64,000 bases of DNA from Acetatifactor sp. (GTDB lineage Bacteria; Bacillota; Clostridia; Lachnospirales; Lachnospiraceae): the NCBI GenBank assembly GCA_016293615.1, contig JAEDDX010000001.1, forward strand, positions 1 to 64,000. Direction: 5' to 3'. Shown here one piece after another: positions 17,008 to 26,568 of the stretch. The first letter of the stretch is position 1; every line of letters begins with the position of its first letter. A model generated the notes under the pieces. The model ran no database searches and had not been told where the DNA came from. It saw nothing but the letters and a program-made list of their open reading frames with translations. Both the position numbers and the translations under genes were made by a program.

Positions 17008-20000
17008 ATGAATATTCTGGTGATTGGCGGGACCTACTTTTGCGGGAGGGCATTCGTCGAGAAGGCTTATAAAGAACACAAAATCAGTCTGTTGAACCGG
17101 GGGAATCGCAGTCTGGATTTCCCGGGAGGCGGCACAATTCAACAATACCATGCAGACAGGCATGATGCGAAGAAGCTGGCGGATCTTGGTCTGCCGGCTT
17201 TTGATGCTGTTGTCGATTTCTGCGCGTATGAGGAGGGCGACATCGCCGGCATGCTGGACGCTCTGGGGAATCGGGTGAAGCAGTATGTTTTCATCAGTAC
17301 CTGTGATGTGTACCCTCATGTGTCGGGAGAGACCTTTGATGAGAACAGTCCTTTCGACGGAAGGGTTTACAGCGGCGAGGAAGGGGCGTATATTTCCGGG
17401 AAGATAGCGCTGGAAAAGGAAATCCGAAGAGAATGCAGGGAGAGAAGAATTCGTTATACGGTATTCAGACCCAGCTTCGTTTACGGACCGCACAATTACG
17501 CTCCGAGAGAGGGAATGTATTTTAACTGGATGAAAAAGACCGGGCAGATTCTTCTGCCGACGGGTGCTGACGGAAGCTTTCAGATGGTTTTTTCGGAGGA
17601 TGTGGCAAGGGCGATTCTGACATGCCTTGGTAATGAGGAGGCATACGACCGGGCATTTAATCTGACCGGTGCGGAAATCATCAATTATTCCATGCTGGAG
17701 ACGGTTCTGAAGACTTTGACGGAGCCGAAGCCGATCTCCGTGACGCTGCCTGTGGCTGAAATCCGGAAAAAGGGTGTTCAGCTGCCCTTCCCCCTTACAT
17801 ACGAGGAGACGTATCTGTATGCGGGAGAAAGTATCCGGCAGCTCGGTTTCTCATATATGCCTTTCCGGGAGGGGATGCGTCAAAGCTACGAGTGGTATTG
17901 TGAGTGGTATGCGGCTGAAGTACTTCGCGAGGTCGACAGATTGTTTGATGAAAACAAGGTCGCCGAAGCGGAAGAATATATGCTGAAAGAATATGACAAT
18001 AGTGTCAAGTGCCAGGACAGATCCCTGCAGCTGAAGCTTTTGAATGAATTGATCGGATATTACAGACAAACTTCTGAGGCGGAGAAGATTGAGGGCTGTG
18101 TGGAACAGGCGCTGAAGCTTGCCGGAGAGATGGAGCTTGCCGGAAGTGTTCCTTATGCAACGACTCTGTTGAACTGCGCGAATGCCTATCGTTCCATCGG
18201 CAGGACGGAGCAGTCGCTCGCCTACTATCGTATGGTGCGGCAGATTTATGAAAAGCATCTGTCACCGAATGATATGAACTATGCCGGACTGGAGAACAAT
18301 ATCAGCTTACTGTATCAGGAGCTGGGGCGGTTTGACGAGGCGAAGGAGTGCCAGCTGCGCGCACTGCAGATTGTGAGAGCCAATCAGGCCGGTTTTGAGA
18401 TCGCGGTAAGCTACGCCAACCTGGCCAATACCTGTGTGCTGCTGGAACAATACGAGGAAGCGCATGACTACGCGGCGGAGGCGGTCAGGAGATTCCGCGA
18501 GAGAAATCTGTATGATGCGCATTACTGTGCCGCATTATCCGCACTCGGCATGTGTGAGTATCACTGGGGGCAGTACAGGAGAGCGGAGAAATATTTCGCT
18601 ATGGCAATGGAGCTTGTGGAGGGTACGCTCGGAAGAAATCTGCAGTACAAGAAGCTGCGTGAAAATCGGAATATCAGCCGGGATATGGCAGTGAAGAGCG
18701 GGGAACCGATTCTTGACAAGGACCCGAGCCCGGAGGACAGAATGCCCCTGACCGGATGTGTGGCGAAGAGCGCAACCGCGGTCACAGGCCGGTCCGCAGA
18801 AAGCCGTGTACAGCATGACGATGCTTCACCTGAGAGGGCTGAGGCAGGCGCAGGCAGCAGTAGTATTGCAAATTCGTCTGTCGCAGGCAGCAAGGCTGTT
18901 GAAGCCCCTGCCGGCAGCGGTAACAGTGACGGCTCGTCTGTCGCAGGCAGTGAGGGCACCGGAACCCCCACAGGCCGGCCCGCGGAAAGCCGTGCGCAGA
19001 ATGCCCCTGTTTTATCCGAGAGGGCTGAGGCAGGCGCAGGCAGCGGTAGTATTGAAGATTTGTCTGTCGCAGGCAGCAAAGCAGCTGAATCACCGGCAGG
19101 CAGCGGAAATGATGAAGGCGCGTCTGCAGCCGCCCGGTCCGCACCCGCCGGGGCGCCCGGGGCGGAAGAGAGCAGAGATATGGTCCTTCGCAGCGGTCTG
19201 GATCTCTGCAGAGCCTTTTATGAGACTTACGGACGGAAGATGATAGAGGAACAGTTCCCGGAATATGCGCACAAGATTGCGGTCGGACTGGTCGGGGAGG
19301 GCTCGGACTGCTTTGGATATGACGACGCCACTTCCAGGGATCACGACTGGGGGCCTTCCTTCTGCCTGTGGCTGACCGATGAGACCTACGAGGCAATCGG
19401 CACGAAGCTGCAGCGTGCATACGAGGCACTGCCGGATGAATTCAAGGGATTCCGCCGCACCATGTCCGCACGGGGAAAGGCGCGCAGGGGCGTGCAGAAA
19501 ATCTCTGATTTTTACCGCTATTTCGTGGGGACGGATGACTATTCCCGGATAGATTTTACCCGGGTGGAGGATTATGCGCTCGCAGCCTGCACCAACGGAG
19601 AGGTGTTTACGGATGAGGAAGGCATTTTCAGCGATATGCGTGAAAACCTGCTCAAGGGCTATCCTGAGCATGTGCAGTTTCTGAAACTGGCGGAGGATGC
19701 GGCGAAGGTTTCGCAGTGCGGGCAGTACAACAATCTGCGTATGCTGGAGAGGGGCGATGCGTTCACGACGCATCTGATGAACGCTGAATGCTGCAGACAT
19801 GCGATGCGATTGTTGCACCATCTGCAGAATGTATACCCGCCGCACGACAAGTGGCTTAAGAAGAGCACACTCGCGCTGGAGGGCGGCAGGAAGCTGCTGG
19901 AGCTGATGAAGAACCTGATCACGGCGAAGGATGCCCTGCAGATGAACAAAAGCGGTGAGCTTCTGGGCGAATTCCTTGCAGGAAGGATGTATGCGGCGCA

Positions 20001-20682
20001 TGTGATCAGCGATGTTTCGTATTATCTGGACGAGCATACAGAAGAGCTTTTGATGAAGGCGGATGCGGCGTCCTTCACGGATGAGGAACTGGTGAAGAAG
20101 ATTGCAAGGCTTGAGTTCGAAGCGTTTGACAAGGTGAAAAACGAGGGCGGCCGCGCCTATTGCCAGAACGACTGGCCCACCTTCTCGGTGATGAGAAAGA
20201 GCCAGTACATGACCTGGAACAGGACCATGCTGCTGCAGTATCTCTACGATTTTGAGCGGGAGTACAAAAAAGGTCACAATCTGATCACGGAGAAGTACGG
20301 CCGCATGATGGAGAGTACCGCGCCTGACAAATACCGCGAAATGGTGGGATATTTCCCGCAGATATCCGCAGAGAAGAAGGCTGTCATCGAACAGATCGTG
20401 AAAATTCAGATGGGTATGGTGGAGGAATTCGCGAAGGAGCATCCGAAGGTTGCCACAAACGCAAGAAGTCTGCATACCTACGAGGATAATATCGTCAATA
20501 CCTCTTATGAAACCTATCTGCGGGGAGAGATCAGTACGTATTCCGATAAGATGCTGCAGCTGTACGGCGCCTATGTAGTGGGCTGTGCCGCAAGCGGTAT
20601 CAACATTGCGAGGGAGACCATTGAAAATACGGTGAAGCTGTACGGATATCGCGACATCGCGGAGCTCGAGGAGCATATGTAG
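17008..20682 (+). CDS. giant four-part protein: SDR reductase, TPR, DUF4037 nucleotidyltransferase, DUF4125
   Basis: 1224 aa, soluble. Residues 1-310 are an NAD-dependent epimerase/SDR domain (MNILVIGGTYFCGR; YISGK supplies the YxxxK pair). Residues 330-560 are TPR helices of the kinesin-light-chain style (YAGLENNISLLYQELGRFDE). Residues about 588-717 are a Gly/Ser/Ala-rich linker of internal repeats. Then comes DUF4037, a nucleotidyltransferase-fold domain (VGEGSDCFGYDD, SRDHDWGP), and from about 1010 DUF4125 (WNRTMLLQYLYDFE, KYGRMMEST). I know TPR-DUF4037-DUF4125 proteins from Lachnospiraceae; the added SDR makes this an unusually complete fusion. ATG 17008 chosen over GTG 16999 because homologous SDRs begin with MNILVIGG. 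Function unknown; perhaps sugar-nucleotide or small-molecule modification. Confidence 0.85.
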   Translation: MNILVIGGTYFCGRAFVEKAYKEHKISLLNRGNRSLDFPGGGTIQQYHADRHDAKKLADLGLPAFDAVVDFCAYEEGDIAGMLDALGNRVKQYVFISTCDVYPHVSGETFDENSPFDGRVYSGEEGAYISGKIALEKEIRRECRERRIRYTVFRPSFVYGPHNYAPREGMYFNWMKKTGQILLPTGADGSFQMVFSEDVARAILTCLGNEEAYDRAFNLTGAEIINYSMLETVLKTLTEPKPISVTLPVAEIRKKGVQLPFPLTYEETYLYAGESIRQLGFSYMPFREGMRQSYEWYCEWYAAEVLREVDRLFDENKVAEAEEYMLKEYDNSVKCQDRSLQLKLLNELIGYYRQTSEAEKIEGCVEQALKLAGEMELAGSVPYATTLLNCANAYRSIGRTEQSLAYYRMVRQIYEKHLSPNDMNYAGLENNISLLYQELGRFDEAKECQLRALQIVRANQAGFEIAVSYANLANTCVLLEQYEEAHDYAAEAVRRFRERNLYDAHYCAALSALGMCEYHWGQYRRAEKYFAMAMELVEGTLGRNLQYKKLRENRNISRDMAVKSGEPILDKDPSPEDRMPLTGCVAKSATAVTGRSAESRVQHDDASPERAEAGAGSSSIANSSVAGSKAVEAPAGSGNSDGSSVAGSEGTGTPTGRPAESRAQNAPVLSERAEAGAGSGSIEDLSVAGSKAAESPAGSGNDEGASAAARSAPAGAPGAEESRDMVLRSGLDLCRAFYETYGRKMIEEQFPEYAHKIAVGLVGEGSDCFGYDDATSRDHDWGPSFCLWLTDETYEAIGTKLQRAYEALPDEFKGFRRTMSARGKARRGVQKISDFYRYFVGTDDYSRIDFTRVEDYALAACTNGEVFTDEEGIFSDMRENLLKGYPEHVQFLKLAEDAAKVSQCGQYNNLRMLERGDAFTTHLMNAECCRHAMRLLHHLQNVYPPHDKWLKKSTLALEGGRKLLELMKNLITAKDALQMNKSGELLGEFLAGRMYAAHVISDVSYYLDEHTEELLMKADAASFTDEELVKKIARLEFEAFDKVKNEGGRAYCQNDWPTFSVMRKSQYMTWNRTMLLQYLYDFEREYKKGHNLITEKYGRMMESTAPDKYREMVGYFPQISAEKKAVIEQIVKIQMGMVEEFAKEHPKVATNARSLHTYEDNIVNTSYETYLRGEISTYSDKMLQLYGAYVVGCAASGINIARETIENTVKLYGYRDIAELEEHM
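18769..19160 (+). repeat. internal repeat forming the linker of the fusion gene
   Basis: Two long copies, each about 190 bases, both starting at ACAGGCCGG and running through GAGAGGGCTGAGGCAGGCGC to GCAGGCAG-rich ends. The shorter block TCTGTCGCAGGCAG occurs three times. The encoded linker repeats RAEAGAGS..SI...SVAGSKA. Length changes by recombination would keep the frame. Confidence 0.75.
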
Positions 20683-20752
20683 GGTGCCTGCAGCGATTCA
20701 GAGACACACGGGCATGGCGATTCTCCCGGGCAGGATAACAGGAGGCGAAACA

Positions 20753-21946
20753 ATGCAATATAAACAGGACAGATACGGCAACCGGATCTCCCGGCTGGGT
20801 TACGGCTGCATGCGCTTTACCAAAAAGGGCACCGGCGTAGACTACGAAAAGGCGCAGAGGGAGGTCCTCGCGGCCGTGGAACAGGGGGTCAATTATTTTG
20901 ACACCGCCTACATTTATCCCGGAAACGAGGAAATTGTGGGAAGAATCTTCGCGGAAAACGGGCTCAGGGAGAAAGTGTATCTGGCGACGAAGCTTCCGCA
21001 GTATGTGATGCGCAGCATCGAGCAGGTCGAGAAGACCTTCCGGGAGGAGCTGAGCCGGCTTCGCACGGACTATATTGACTATTATCTCATGCATATGTTT
21101 ACCGACTATGCGGAGTGGGAGAGGCTGAAGGCACTCGGAATCGAAGACTGGATCCGGAGGCGGAAAGAAGACGGCAGCATCCGATACATCGGGTTCTCCT
21201 ATCACGGGAACACGGAGCTGTTTTTGAAGATTTTGAAGGCGTATGACTGGGATTTCTGTCAGATCCAGTACAACTACCTGGATGAGCACAGCCAGGCGGG
21301 CCGGGCCGGACTCCGCGCCGCCTATGAAAAAAACATTCCCGTCATCATCATGGAGCCGCTGCGCGGCGGCAAGCTGGTGAATCTCCCGGAAAAGGCGAGA
21401 GATATCCTGAATAAGAGCGAGAAAAAATACACCCCGGCGGAGCTTGGACTTCGATGGCTGTTTGACCAGCCGGAAGTCACCTGCGTGCTCTCCGGCATGA
21501 ATTCCATGGAGATGGTGGAGGAGAATATCCGAATCGCTTCGACGGCGGGCGTGGGCAATTTCACGAAAGAAGATTTTGCGGTTGTGGAAGAGATCAAGAA
21601 AATCATCCGGGAGAAGGAGAAGGTCGGCTGTACGGGCTGCAGATACTGCATGCCCTGCCCGAAGGGAGTTGATATCCCCGGTCATTTTCATTACTATAAT
21701 CTCATGTACATGGAGGAAGCGAAGAAGCACGAAGCAAGGCTTGAGTTCGCGCGCAACATGGGCATGCGGGAGGAGCCCTGTTTTGCATCACAGTGCATCG
21801 ACTGCGGAAAGTGCGAGCAACACTGTCCCCAGCAACTTCCGATTCGTGAGAAACTGAAGGAGGCGGACCGGGCACTGCGTCCGTTTGGGTATAAAATCGG
21901 CATACAGATTGCCAGAAAGATTATGCAGAGGAAGAAAACAAAATGA
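20753..21946 (+). CDS. aldo/keto reductase with C-terminal 4Fe-4S domain
   Basis: 397 aa. The AKR barrel opens with MQYKQDRYGNRISRLGYGCM and includes the catalytic tetrad region (VNYFDTAYIYPGNE; YYLMHMF) and a C-terminal GCTGCRYCMPCPKGVDIP cluster followed by CIDCGKCEQHCPQ, a ferredoxin-like pair of Cys motifs. This form is common in anaerobes and probably couples an iron-sulfur cluster to NAD(P)H or flavin chemistry; substrate unknown. GGAGGCGAAACA in front of ATG 20753 sets the start. It ends overlapping the next gene by four bases (ATGA). Confidence 0.93.
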   Translation: MQYKQDRYGNRISRLGYGCMRFTKKGTGVDYEKAQREVLAAVEQGVNYFDTAYIYPGNEEIVGRIFAENGLREKVYLATKLPQYVMRSIEQVEKTFREELSRLRTDYIDYYLMHMFTDYAEWERLKALGIEDWIRRRKEDGSIRYIGFSYHGNTELFLKILKAYDWDFCQIQYNYLDEHSQAGRAGLRAAYEKNIPVIIMEPLRGGKLVNLPEKARDILNKSEKKYTPAELGLRWLFDQPEVTCVLSGMNSMEMVEENIRIASTAGVGNFTKEDFAVVEEIKKIIREKEKVGCTGCRYCMPCPKGVDIPGHFHYYNLMYMEEAKKHEARLEFARNMGMREEPCFASQCIDCGKCEQHCPQQLPIREKLKEADRALRPFGYKIGIQIARKIMQRKKTK

Positions 21947-22146
21947 GGAAGAGAGTTTTTTTATTACTGATGGCGCTGGCTATGACACTTGCGGCCTGCG
22001 GAGAGACGAAAATTTTGCATTGTGATCAGTGCGGCAAAGAAATCAGAGTGAAGGATACGGAGATGACAGAGGACTGGATCGTGTTCTGCAACGAGTGCGG
22101 TGAGGAGATTGACGCTTCCATCGCCGACATGATCAAGGGCGAGTGA
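21943..22146 (+). CDS. small lipoprotein with zinc-ribbon motif
   Basis: 67 aa. Residues 1-18 are a signal peptide with lipobox LAAC (Cys19 lipidated). The mature part has two CxxCG knuckles (HCDQCGKEI and FCNECGEEI), a classical zinc ribbon, which is rare on the outer face of a Gram-positive membrane. It overlaps the aldo/keto reductase by four bases and so is translationally coupled. Could act in metal handling or as a redox partner; no function can be assigned. Confidence 0.8.
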   Translation: MRKRVFLLLMALAMTLAACGETKILHCDQCGKEIRVKDTEMTEDWIVFCNECGEEIDASIADMIKGE

Positions 22147-22258
22147 TCAGCCGGCAGGTTCGAAGAAGGATACGTTTTTTGCGGAAAGGGAGAAATGCCT
22201 GCTGTGGCTTCGGCTTGCAAAGAGCGGCTCCCCGGTTCCCCGCCCAGCGAAACAGTCC

Positions 22259-22287
22259 TTGCAAACCCACACATTTTCCAGTATAAT
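22259..22287 (+). promoter_or_regulatory. sigma-A promoter of the hydratase gene
   Basis: TTGCAA (22259-22264), 17-base spacer, TATAAT (22282-22287). Confidence 0.75.
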
Positions 22288-22328
22288 GAATGCTTGTTAA
22301 TAATCCGAAAGATTAGAGGAGGATTTCT

Positions 22329-24674
22329 ATGATAGAATTGATGCAGGGCGGTGCCTATCTTGTAAACGGCACTGAAATGATTCAAGATGCGCCTGACGCG
22401 CAGGCTGCCATTCTGGCGAAGACAGGAAAGCGTATTTCGAAGGAGGAAGCATCCCGGAATACGATCGCTTACGGCATTCTGGCAAGCCACAATACTTCCG
22501 GAAACATGAGCAAGCTGAAAGTCAGATTTGACAAGCTGACCAGCCATGATATCACCTTCGTAGGTATCATTCAGACCGCGAGGGCTTCGGGACTGCAGAA
22601 GTTCCCCATGCCTTATGTTCTGACCAACTGCCACAACTCTCTGTGCGCGGTGGGCGGCACCATCAATGAAGATGACCATATGTTTGGACTGACCTGTGCG
22701 AAAAAGTACGGCGGCGTGTATGTACCCCCTCACCAGGCAGTCATCCACCAGTATGCGAGAGAGATGCTCGCTGAGGGCGGCAAGATGATTCTGGGCTCCG
22801 ATTCCCATACCCGTTACGGTGCACTCGGTACCATGGCAATGGGTGAGGGCGGTCCCGAGCTCGTCAAACAGCTGCTGAACCAGACTTATGATATCAATAT
22901 GCCCGGCGTTGTCGGCGTATACTTGACCGGTGCTCCCATAAAGGGCGTAGGTCCCCAGGACGTGGCGCTTGCCATCATCGGCGCAGTCTTCAAGAACGGT
23001 TATGTGAAGAATAAAGTAATGGAGTTCGTAGGACCCGGCGTGGCATCCCTTTCCGCTGATTTCCGTATCGGCATCGATGTGATGACCACCGAGACCACCT
23101 GCCTGTCCTCCATCTGGAAGACCGACAGAGAGATTGAAGAGTTCTATGAGATTCACGGCCGCAAGGAGAGCTACAAGGAGTTGAATCCTGGCGAGGTTGC
23201 TTACTATGACGGCATGATCACCGTCGACCTCTCCGCCATCCGCCCTATGATCGCAATGCCCTTCCATCCCAGCAATACCTACACCATCGAAGAACTCAAT
23301 GCGAACCTGATGGACATCCTCGATGAGACCGAGAAGCGTGCGCTGGTAAGCCTTGACGGCGCTGTGGACTTCCACCTGAAGGACAAGGTCAAGAACGGAA
23401 AGTTCATGGTTGACCAGGGTATCATCGCAGGCTGTGCCGGCGGCGGATTTGAAAATATCTGTGCCGCTGCAGACATCCTGAAGGGAAGCTGCATCGGTGC
23501 TGACGGATTTACCTTAAGCGTATATCCCGCTTCCATGCCCGTTTACATGGAACTGATCAGAAATGGCTGCGCGGCAACCATCCTTGAGACCGGCGCCGTG
23601 ATGAAGACTGCATTCTGCGGTCCCTGCTTCGGCGCAGGCGATACCCCCGCGAACAATGCCTTCAGTATCCGTCACTCTACCAGAAACTTCCCCAACCGTG
23701 AGGGCAGCAAGCTTCAGAACGGACAGATTTCCTCTGTTGCCCTGATGGACGCCCGCTCCATCGCAGCAACCGCGGCCAACAAGGGCGTGCTGACGCCTGC
23801 GACCGACTTCGACGGCGAGATGGGCAAATACAAATATCACTTTGACAGCAAGATTTATGCGAACCGTGTATTCGATTCCCACGGCGTCGCAGCTCCCGAG
23901 ACAGAGATTCAGTTCGGTCCCAACATCAAGGACTGGCCTGCAATGGGCGCTCTGCCGCAGAACCTTGTCCTTCGCGTGGTCAGCGAGATCCACGATCCTG
24001 TTACCACGACCGACGAGCTGATTCCTTCCGGCGAGACCTCTTCCTACCGCTCCAATCCTCTGGGCCTGGCTGAGTTTACCTTAAGCCGTAAGGATCCCGA
24101 GTATGTTGGCCGTGCAAAAGCGATTCAGACCGCCCAGACTGCCCTGATGAGCGGAAAATGTCCCGGCGAGAGCTGCCCCGATCTGGAACTGAAGACGGTC
24201 TTTGATGCGATTACCGCAAGCTTTCCTGAGTTCCCGGGCATCCTTGAGACTGCCTTTGGCAGCGAGAGCGCACAGGAGGCAATCCTGCCCCGCTCCCTCG
24301 GCTTCGGCTCCACGATCTTCGCGGTAAAGCCCGGCGACGGTTCTGCAAGAGAGCAGGCGGCATCCTGCCAGAAGGTGCTCGGCGGATGGGCCAATATTGC
24401 CAATGAATATGCAACCAAGCGCTATCGCTCCAACCTGATCAACTGGGGTATGCTTCCCTTCCTGATCGAAGAGGGCGGGCTTCCCTTCCAAAACCTCGAT
24501 TATCTTTACATTCCCGGCATCAGAAAGGCAGTGGAAGAAAAGAGCGATACCATCGCAGCCTACGCAGTGAAGGACGGCGCTTTGAAGGAGTTTACGTTAA
24601 AACTCGGAGAACTGACGGATGAAGAGAGACAGATCATCTTAAAGGGCTGCCTCATCAACTACAACAGAGTATAG
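22329..24674 (+). CDS. aconitase-superfamily hydratase (YbhJ-like)
   Basis: 781 aa iron-sulfur hydratase. It has the aconitase signature regions GSDSHTRYGALGTMAMGEGG and CGPCFGAGDT, with the cluster cysteines expected at GCAGGG and in CGPC, and ends in the swivel domain. Overall order and length are closest to the uncharacterised YbhJ-type hydratases and not to citric-acid-cycle AcnA/AcnB or LeuC. It may hydrate a citrate-like or methylated tricarboxylate; substrate not determinable. Own promoter; AGGAGGATTTCT precedes ATG 22329. The next gene follows after 13 bases, implying an operon. Confidence 0.88.
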   Translation: MIELMQGGAYLVNGTEMIQDAPDAQAAILAKTGKRISKEEASRNTIAYGILASHNTSGNMSKLKVRFDKLTSHDITFVGIIQTARASGLQKFPMPYVLTNCHNSLCAVGGTINEDDHMFGLTCAKKYGGVYVPPHQAVIHQYAREMLAEGGKMILGSDSHTRYGALGTMAMGEGGPELVKQLLNQTYDINMPGVVGVYLTGAPIKGVGPQDVALAIIGAVFKNGYVKNKVMEFVGPGVASLSADFRIGIDVMTTETTCLSSIWKTDREIEEFYEIHGRKESYKELNPGEVAYYDGMITVDLSAIRPMIAMPFHPSNTYTIEELNANLMDILDETEKRALVSLDGAVDFHLKDKVKNGKFMVDQGIIAGCAGGGFENICAAADILKGSCIGADGFTLSVYPASMPVYMELIRNGCAATILETGAVMKTAFCGPCFGAGDTPANNAFSIRHSTRNFPNREGSKLQNGQISSVALMDARSIAATAANKGVLTPATDFDGEMGKYKYHFDSKIYANRVFDSHGVAAPETEIQFGPNIKDWPAMGALPQNLVLRVVSEIHDPVTTTDELIPSGETSSYRSNPLGLAEFTLSRKDPEYVGRAKAIQTAQTALMSGKCPGESCPDLELKTVFDAITASFPEFPGILETAFGSESAQEAILPRSLGFGSTIFAVKPGDGSAREQAASCQKVLGGWANIANEYATKRYRSNLINWGMLPFLIEEGGLPFQNLDYLYIPGIRKAVEEKSDTIAAYAVKDGALKEFTLKLGELTDEERQIILKGCLINYNRV

Positions 24675-24687
24675 AAAGGGAATTGTT

Positions 24688-25209
24688 ATGGAATTCAACA
24701 AGCCTGTTTCCAATCCCATGCTGAACGGGTTAATCGAGCTTTTGAAAGAGGATCCTTCCGAGGAACACCGCAATCTGTTTGTGAATGAACTGGTAAAAGG
24801 ATCCTACATCGCGCCCGTAACGCTGGTGCCTGCTCCCGTGCAGACGCCCGACGGCAGATGGATGGTAGATCCCGACACACAGTTTCACTTTCCTTTGCTG
24901 AAAACGGTCGACGGCAAGGAATTCTTCATGGGCTTTACCGACCAGGGAGAGTTTGACAAGTGGATCGAGGTCAACAAGCCTGCCCCCTACTTCGCGCTTA
25001 CGATTGAGGATTACGCCAACATGATCTTCCTCACGGACGGCAACGGGAAGGAATGCACGGCAGAAGGCCTGGTGATCAATCCCATGGGTGCAAATGTGGT
25101 TCTTCCCAGAACCATGATGGCCGGCATTCTGATTACGAAGCTGCCCGAGGTGCAGAAGCGTATCGCATCCCTTCGCAAAGCGAACGGACTCAATGACGAA
25201 ACAAAATAA
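24688..25209 (+). CDS. SseB-family N-terminal domain protein
   Basis: 173 aa cytosolic protein. The patterns LIELLKEDPSEEHRNLFVNE, FPLLKTVDGKEFFMGFTDQG and ALTIEDYANMIF ... GLVINPMG fit the SseB N-terminal domain, a fold found in Gram-positives as a stand-alone protein of unknown role. It lies 13 bases behind the hydratase gene and ends with a terminator, so these two form a unit. AAAGGGAATTGTT supplies the ribosome site. Confidence 0.8.
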   Translation: MEFNKPVSNPMLNGLIELLKEDPSEEHRNLFVNELVKGSYIAPVTLVPAPVQTPDGRWMVDPDTQFHFPLLKTVDGKEFFMGFTDQGEFDKWIEVNKPAPYFALTIEDYANMIFLTDGNGKECTAEGLVINPMGANVVLPRTMMAGILITKLPEVQKRIASLRKANGLNDETK

Positions 25210-25224
25210 CGAAGCTTAAATCAG

Positions 25225-25254
25225 AATAAGGACGGGGAATTCTCGTCCTTATTT
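25225..25254 (+). terminator. Rho-independent terminator
   Basis: AATAAGGACG pairs with CGTCCTTATT around GGGAATTCT, then TTG. It separates the hydratase operon from the phosphoesterase. Confidence 0.8.
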
Positions 25255-25281
25255 TGCAATATCCGAAAAACGGAGGACAAA

Positions 25282-26208
25282 GTGAAACTGGGAGTTCTTG
25301 CGGATGTACACAGCAACGCGCCGGCGTTACAAAACTGCATAGACTACATGCGGAAGGAAGGCTGCGAAGAGTTCCTTCTGCTGGGGGATTTCGTTTCGGA
25401 TACCGTGCGGACGAAGGAGACCATGCAGCTTCTGCGCGCACTGATGGCAGCCTATCCCTGCCATGTCCTCCGGGGCAACCGCGAGGACTACATGATTGCC
25501 CAGCGAAGAGTGCGAAACGGTCTGGAAGAGGGGCCCGTGTGGCTGAAAAATTCGGCGAGCGGCAATCTCCTGTTTACCTACGAGAGGCTGACGGACGAAG
25601 ACATTTCCTTCTTTGAAAGCCTGCCGATTACCTTCGTCTACGAGAAACCGGGCTATCCCGCGATCACCTGCTGCCACGGCTCGCCGACCAGGACAAAGGA
25701 GCTTCTGCAGCTTCAGGCGGACAATACGAGGGCGGTCCTGGACACCATAGGCACGGATTACCTGATTGCGGCTCACACCCACTATCAGGGCGTGATGCAC
25801 TGCCACGGAAAAACCTACATCAATCCCGGGTCACTCGGCATTTCCATCGGCGCGCCCGGGCTGGCCCAGTGCGCGATTCTGACCTCTGCCAGGCGGGAGG
25901 GAAAGATCGTCTGGGAGCCGGAGCTATTGAACATTCCCTTCGACATGCCGGGCGTCGTGCGTGACATCTTCGACAGCGGTCTCTATGACTACGCCCCGTG
26001 GTTTCTCAATAACAACATCCACATCCTGACAACAGGCATTGATCTGACCCCGGACCTCGTTGGGCATGCGAAACGTTTTCAGGAGGAGGCCGCCGGAGAG
26101 CCTGCCGTCTGGCCCTATATCGAAGAACGGTTTTTTGCCATGGCGGGGGAGTTTCTGCAGATACCGGACTACAGCTTCCTAAGAGAGCGGGAGGTACCGT
26201 CATGCTAA
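25282..26208 (+). CDS. calcineurin-like metallophosphoesterase
   Basis: 308 aa. The metal ligands appear in order: DVHSNAPAL (DxH), GDFV (GDxx), GNRED (GNxxx), CHGSP (H), and THYQG (GHTH variant). This is the YfcE/MJ0936-like group of phosphodiesterases, extended by about 100 residues at the C-terminus (NNNIHILTTGIDLTPDLVGH), which I do not recognise. GTG start at 25282 with CGGAGGA eight bases upstream. Substrate unknown. Confidence 0.87.
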   Translation: MKLGVLADVHSNAPALQNCIDYMRKEGCEEFLLLGDFVSDTVRTKETMQLLRALMAAYPCHVLRGNREDYMIAQRRVRNGLEEGPVWLKNSASGNLLFTYERLTDEDISFFESLPITFVYEKPGYPAITCCHGSPTRTKELLQLQADNTRAVLDTIGTDYLIAAHTHYQGVMHCHGKTYINPGSLGISIGAPGLAQCAILTSARREGKIVWEPELLNIPFDMPGVVRDIFDSGLYDYAPWFLNNNIHILTTGIDLTPDLVGHAKRFQEEAAGEPAVWPYIEERFFAMAGEFLQIPDYSFLREREVPSC

Positions 26209-26342
26209 GCCTGCAGTGGAAAAACACAGGATGTTCTTATCGGCCGTGCTCGCCGTGCTTGGCAGGCGATAACGGATGATCTTCCCGTTTGACCCGATCA
26301 CGAGTTATGCAATCAACCATTTCGCATTGAGCAGCTACTCTT

Positions 26343-26504
26343 ATGCAGATGTCTCGGCAGACGATGTCGCAGCCTCCAATACGCTGGGTCGAGCAGCTAA
26401 ATAACGCTGTTCTGGACCGCAGACAGATCCTGGCACAGTTTATCGAATCCAACGAATTTACAGGACTCTGTGAGGGGTACGGAATCGTGAGAGGAAGCCT
26501 GTAG
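26343..26504 (+). pseudogene. remnant of a DUF4214 protein gene
   Basis: The frame encodes RWVEQLNNAVLDRRQILAQF then IESNEFTGLCEGYGIVRGSL and a stop. This matches the last 40 residues of the secreted protein at 27705 (GWVEQL...RRDMLGAFIVSDEF, RLCAGYGIERGSL). The rest of the gene is missing. A frame-shifted stretch just before it (from ATG 26276: YAINHFALSSYSYADVSADD) may be another remnant of the same gene. A terminator still follows at 26569. Confidence 0.75.
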
Positions 26505-26568
26505 AGAGATTTATAGGGCAATGACATAGAGAAAAAACGATCTGACATCAAAGATTAGCACTTTGGGG

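Noticed and set aside
19090..20676. 528-codon minus-strand frame
   Set aside because: It is antisense to the DUF4037/DUF4125 part of the fusion gene. It lacks a ribosome site and any domain, and arises from the codon bias of the opposite strand.
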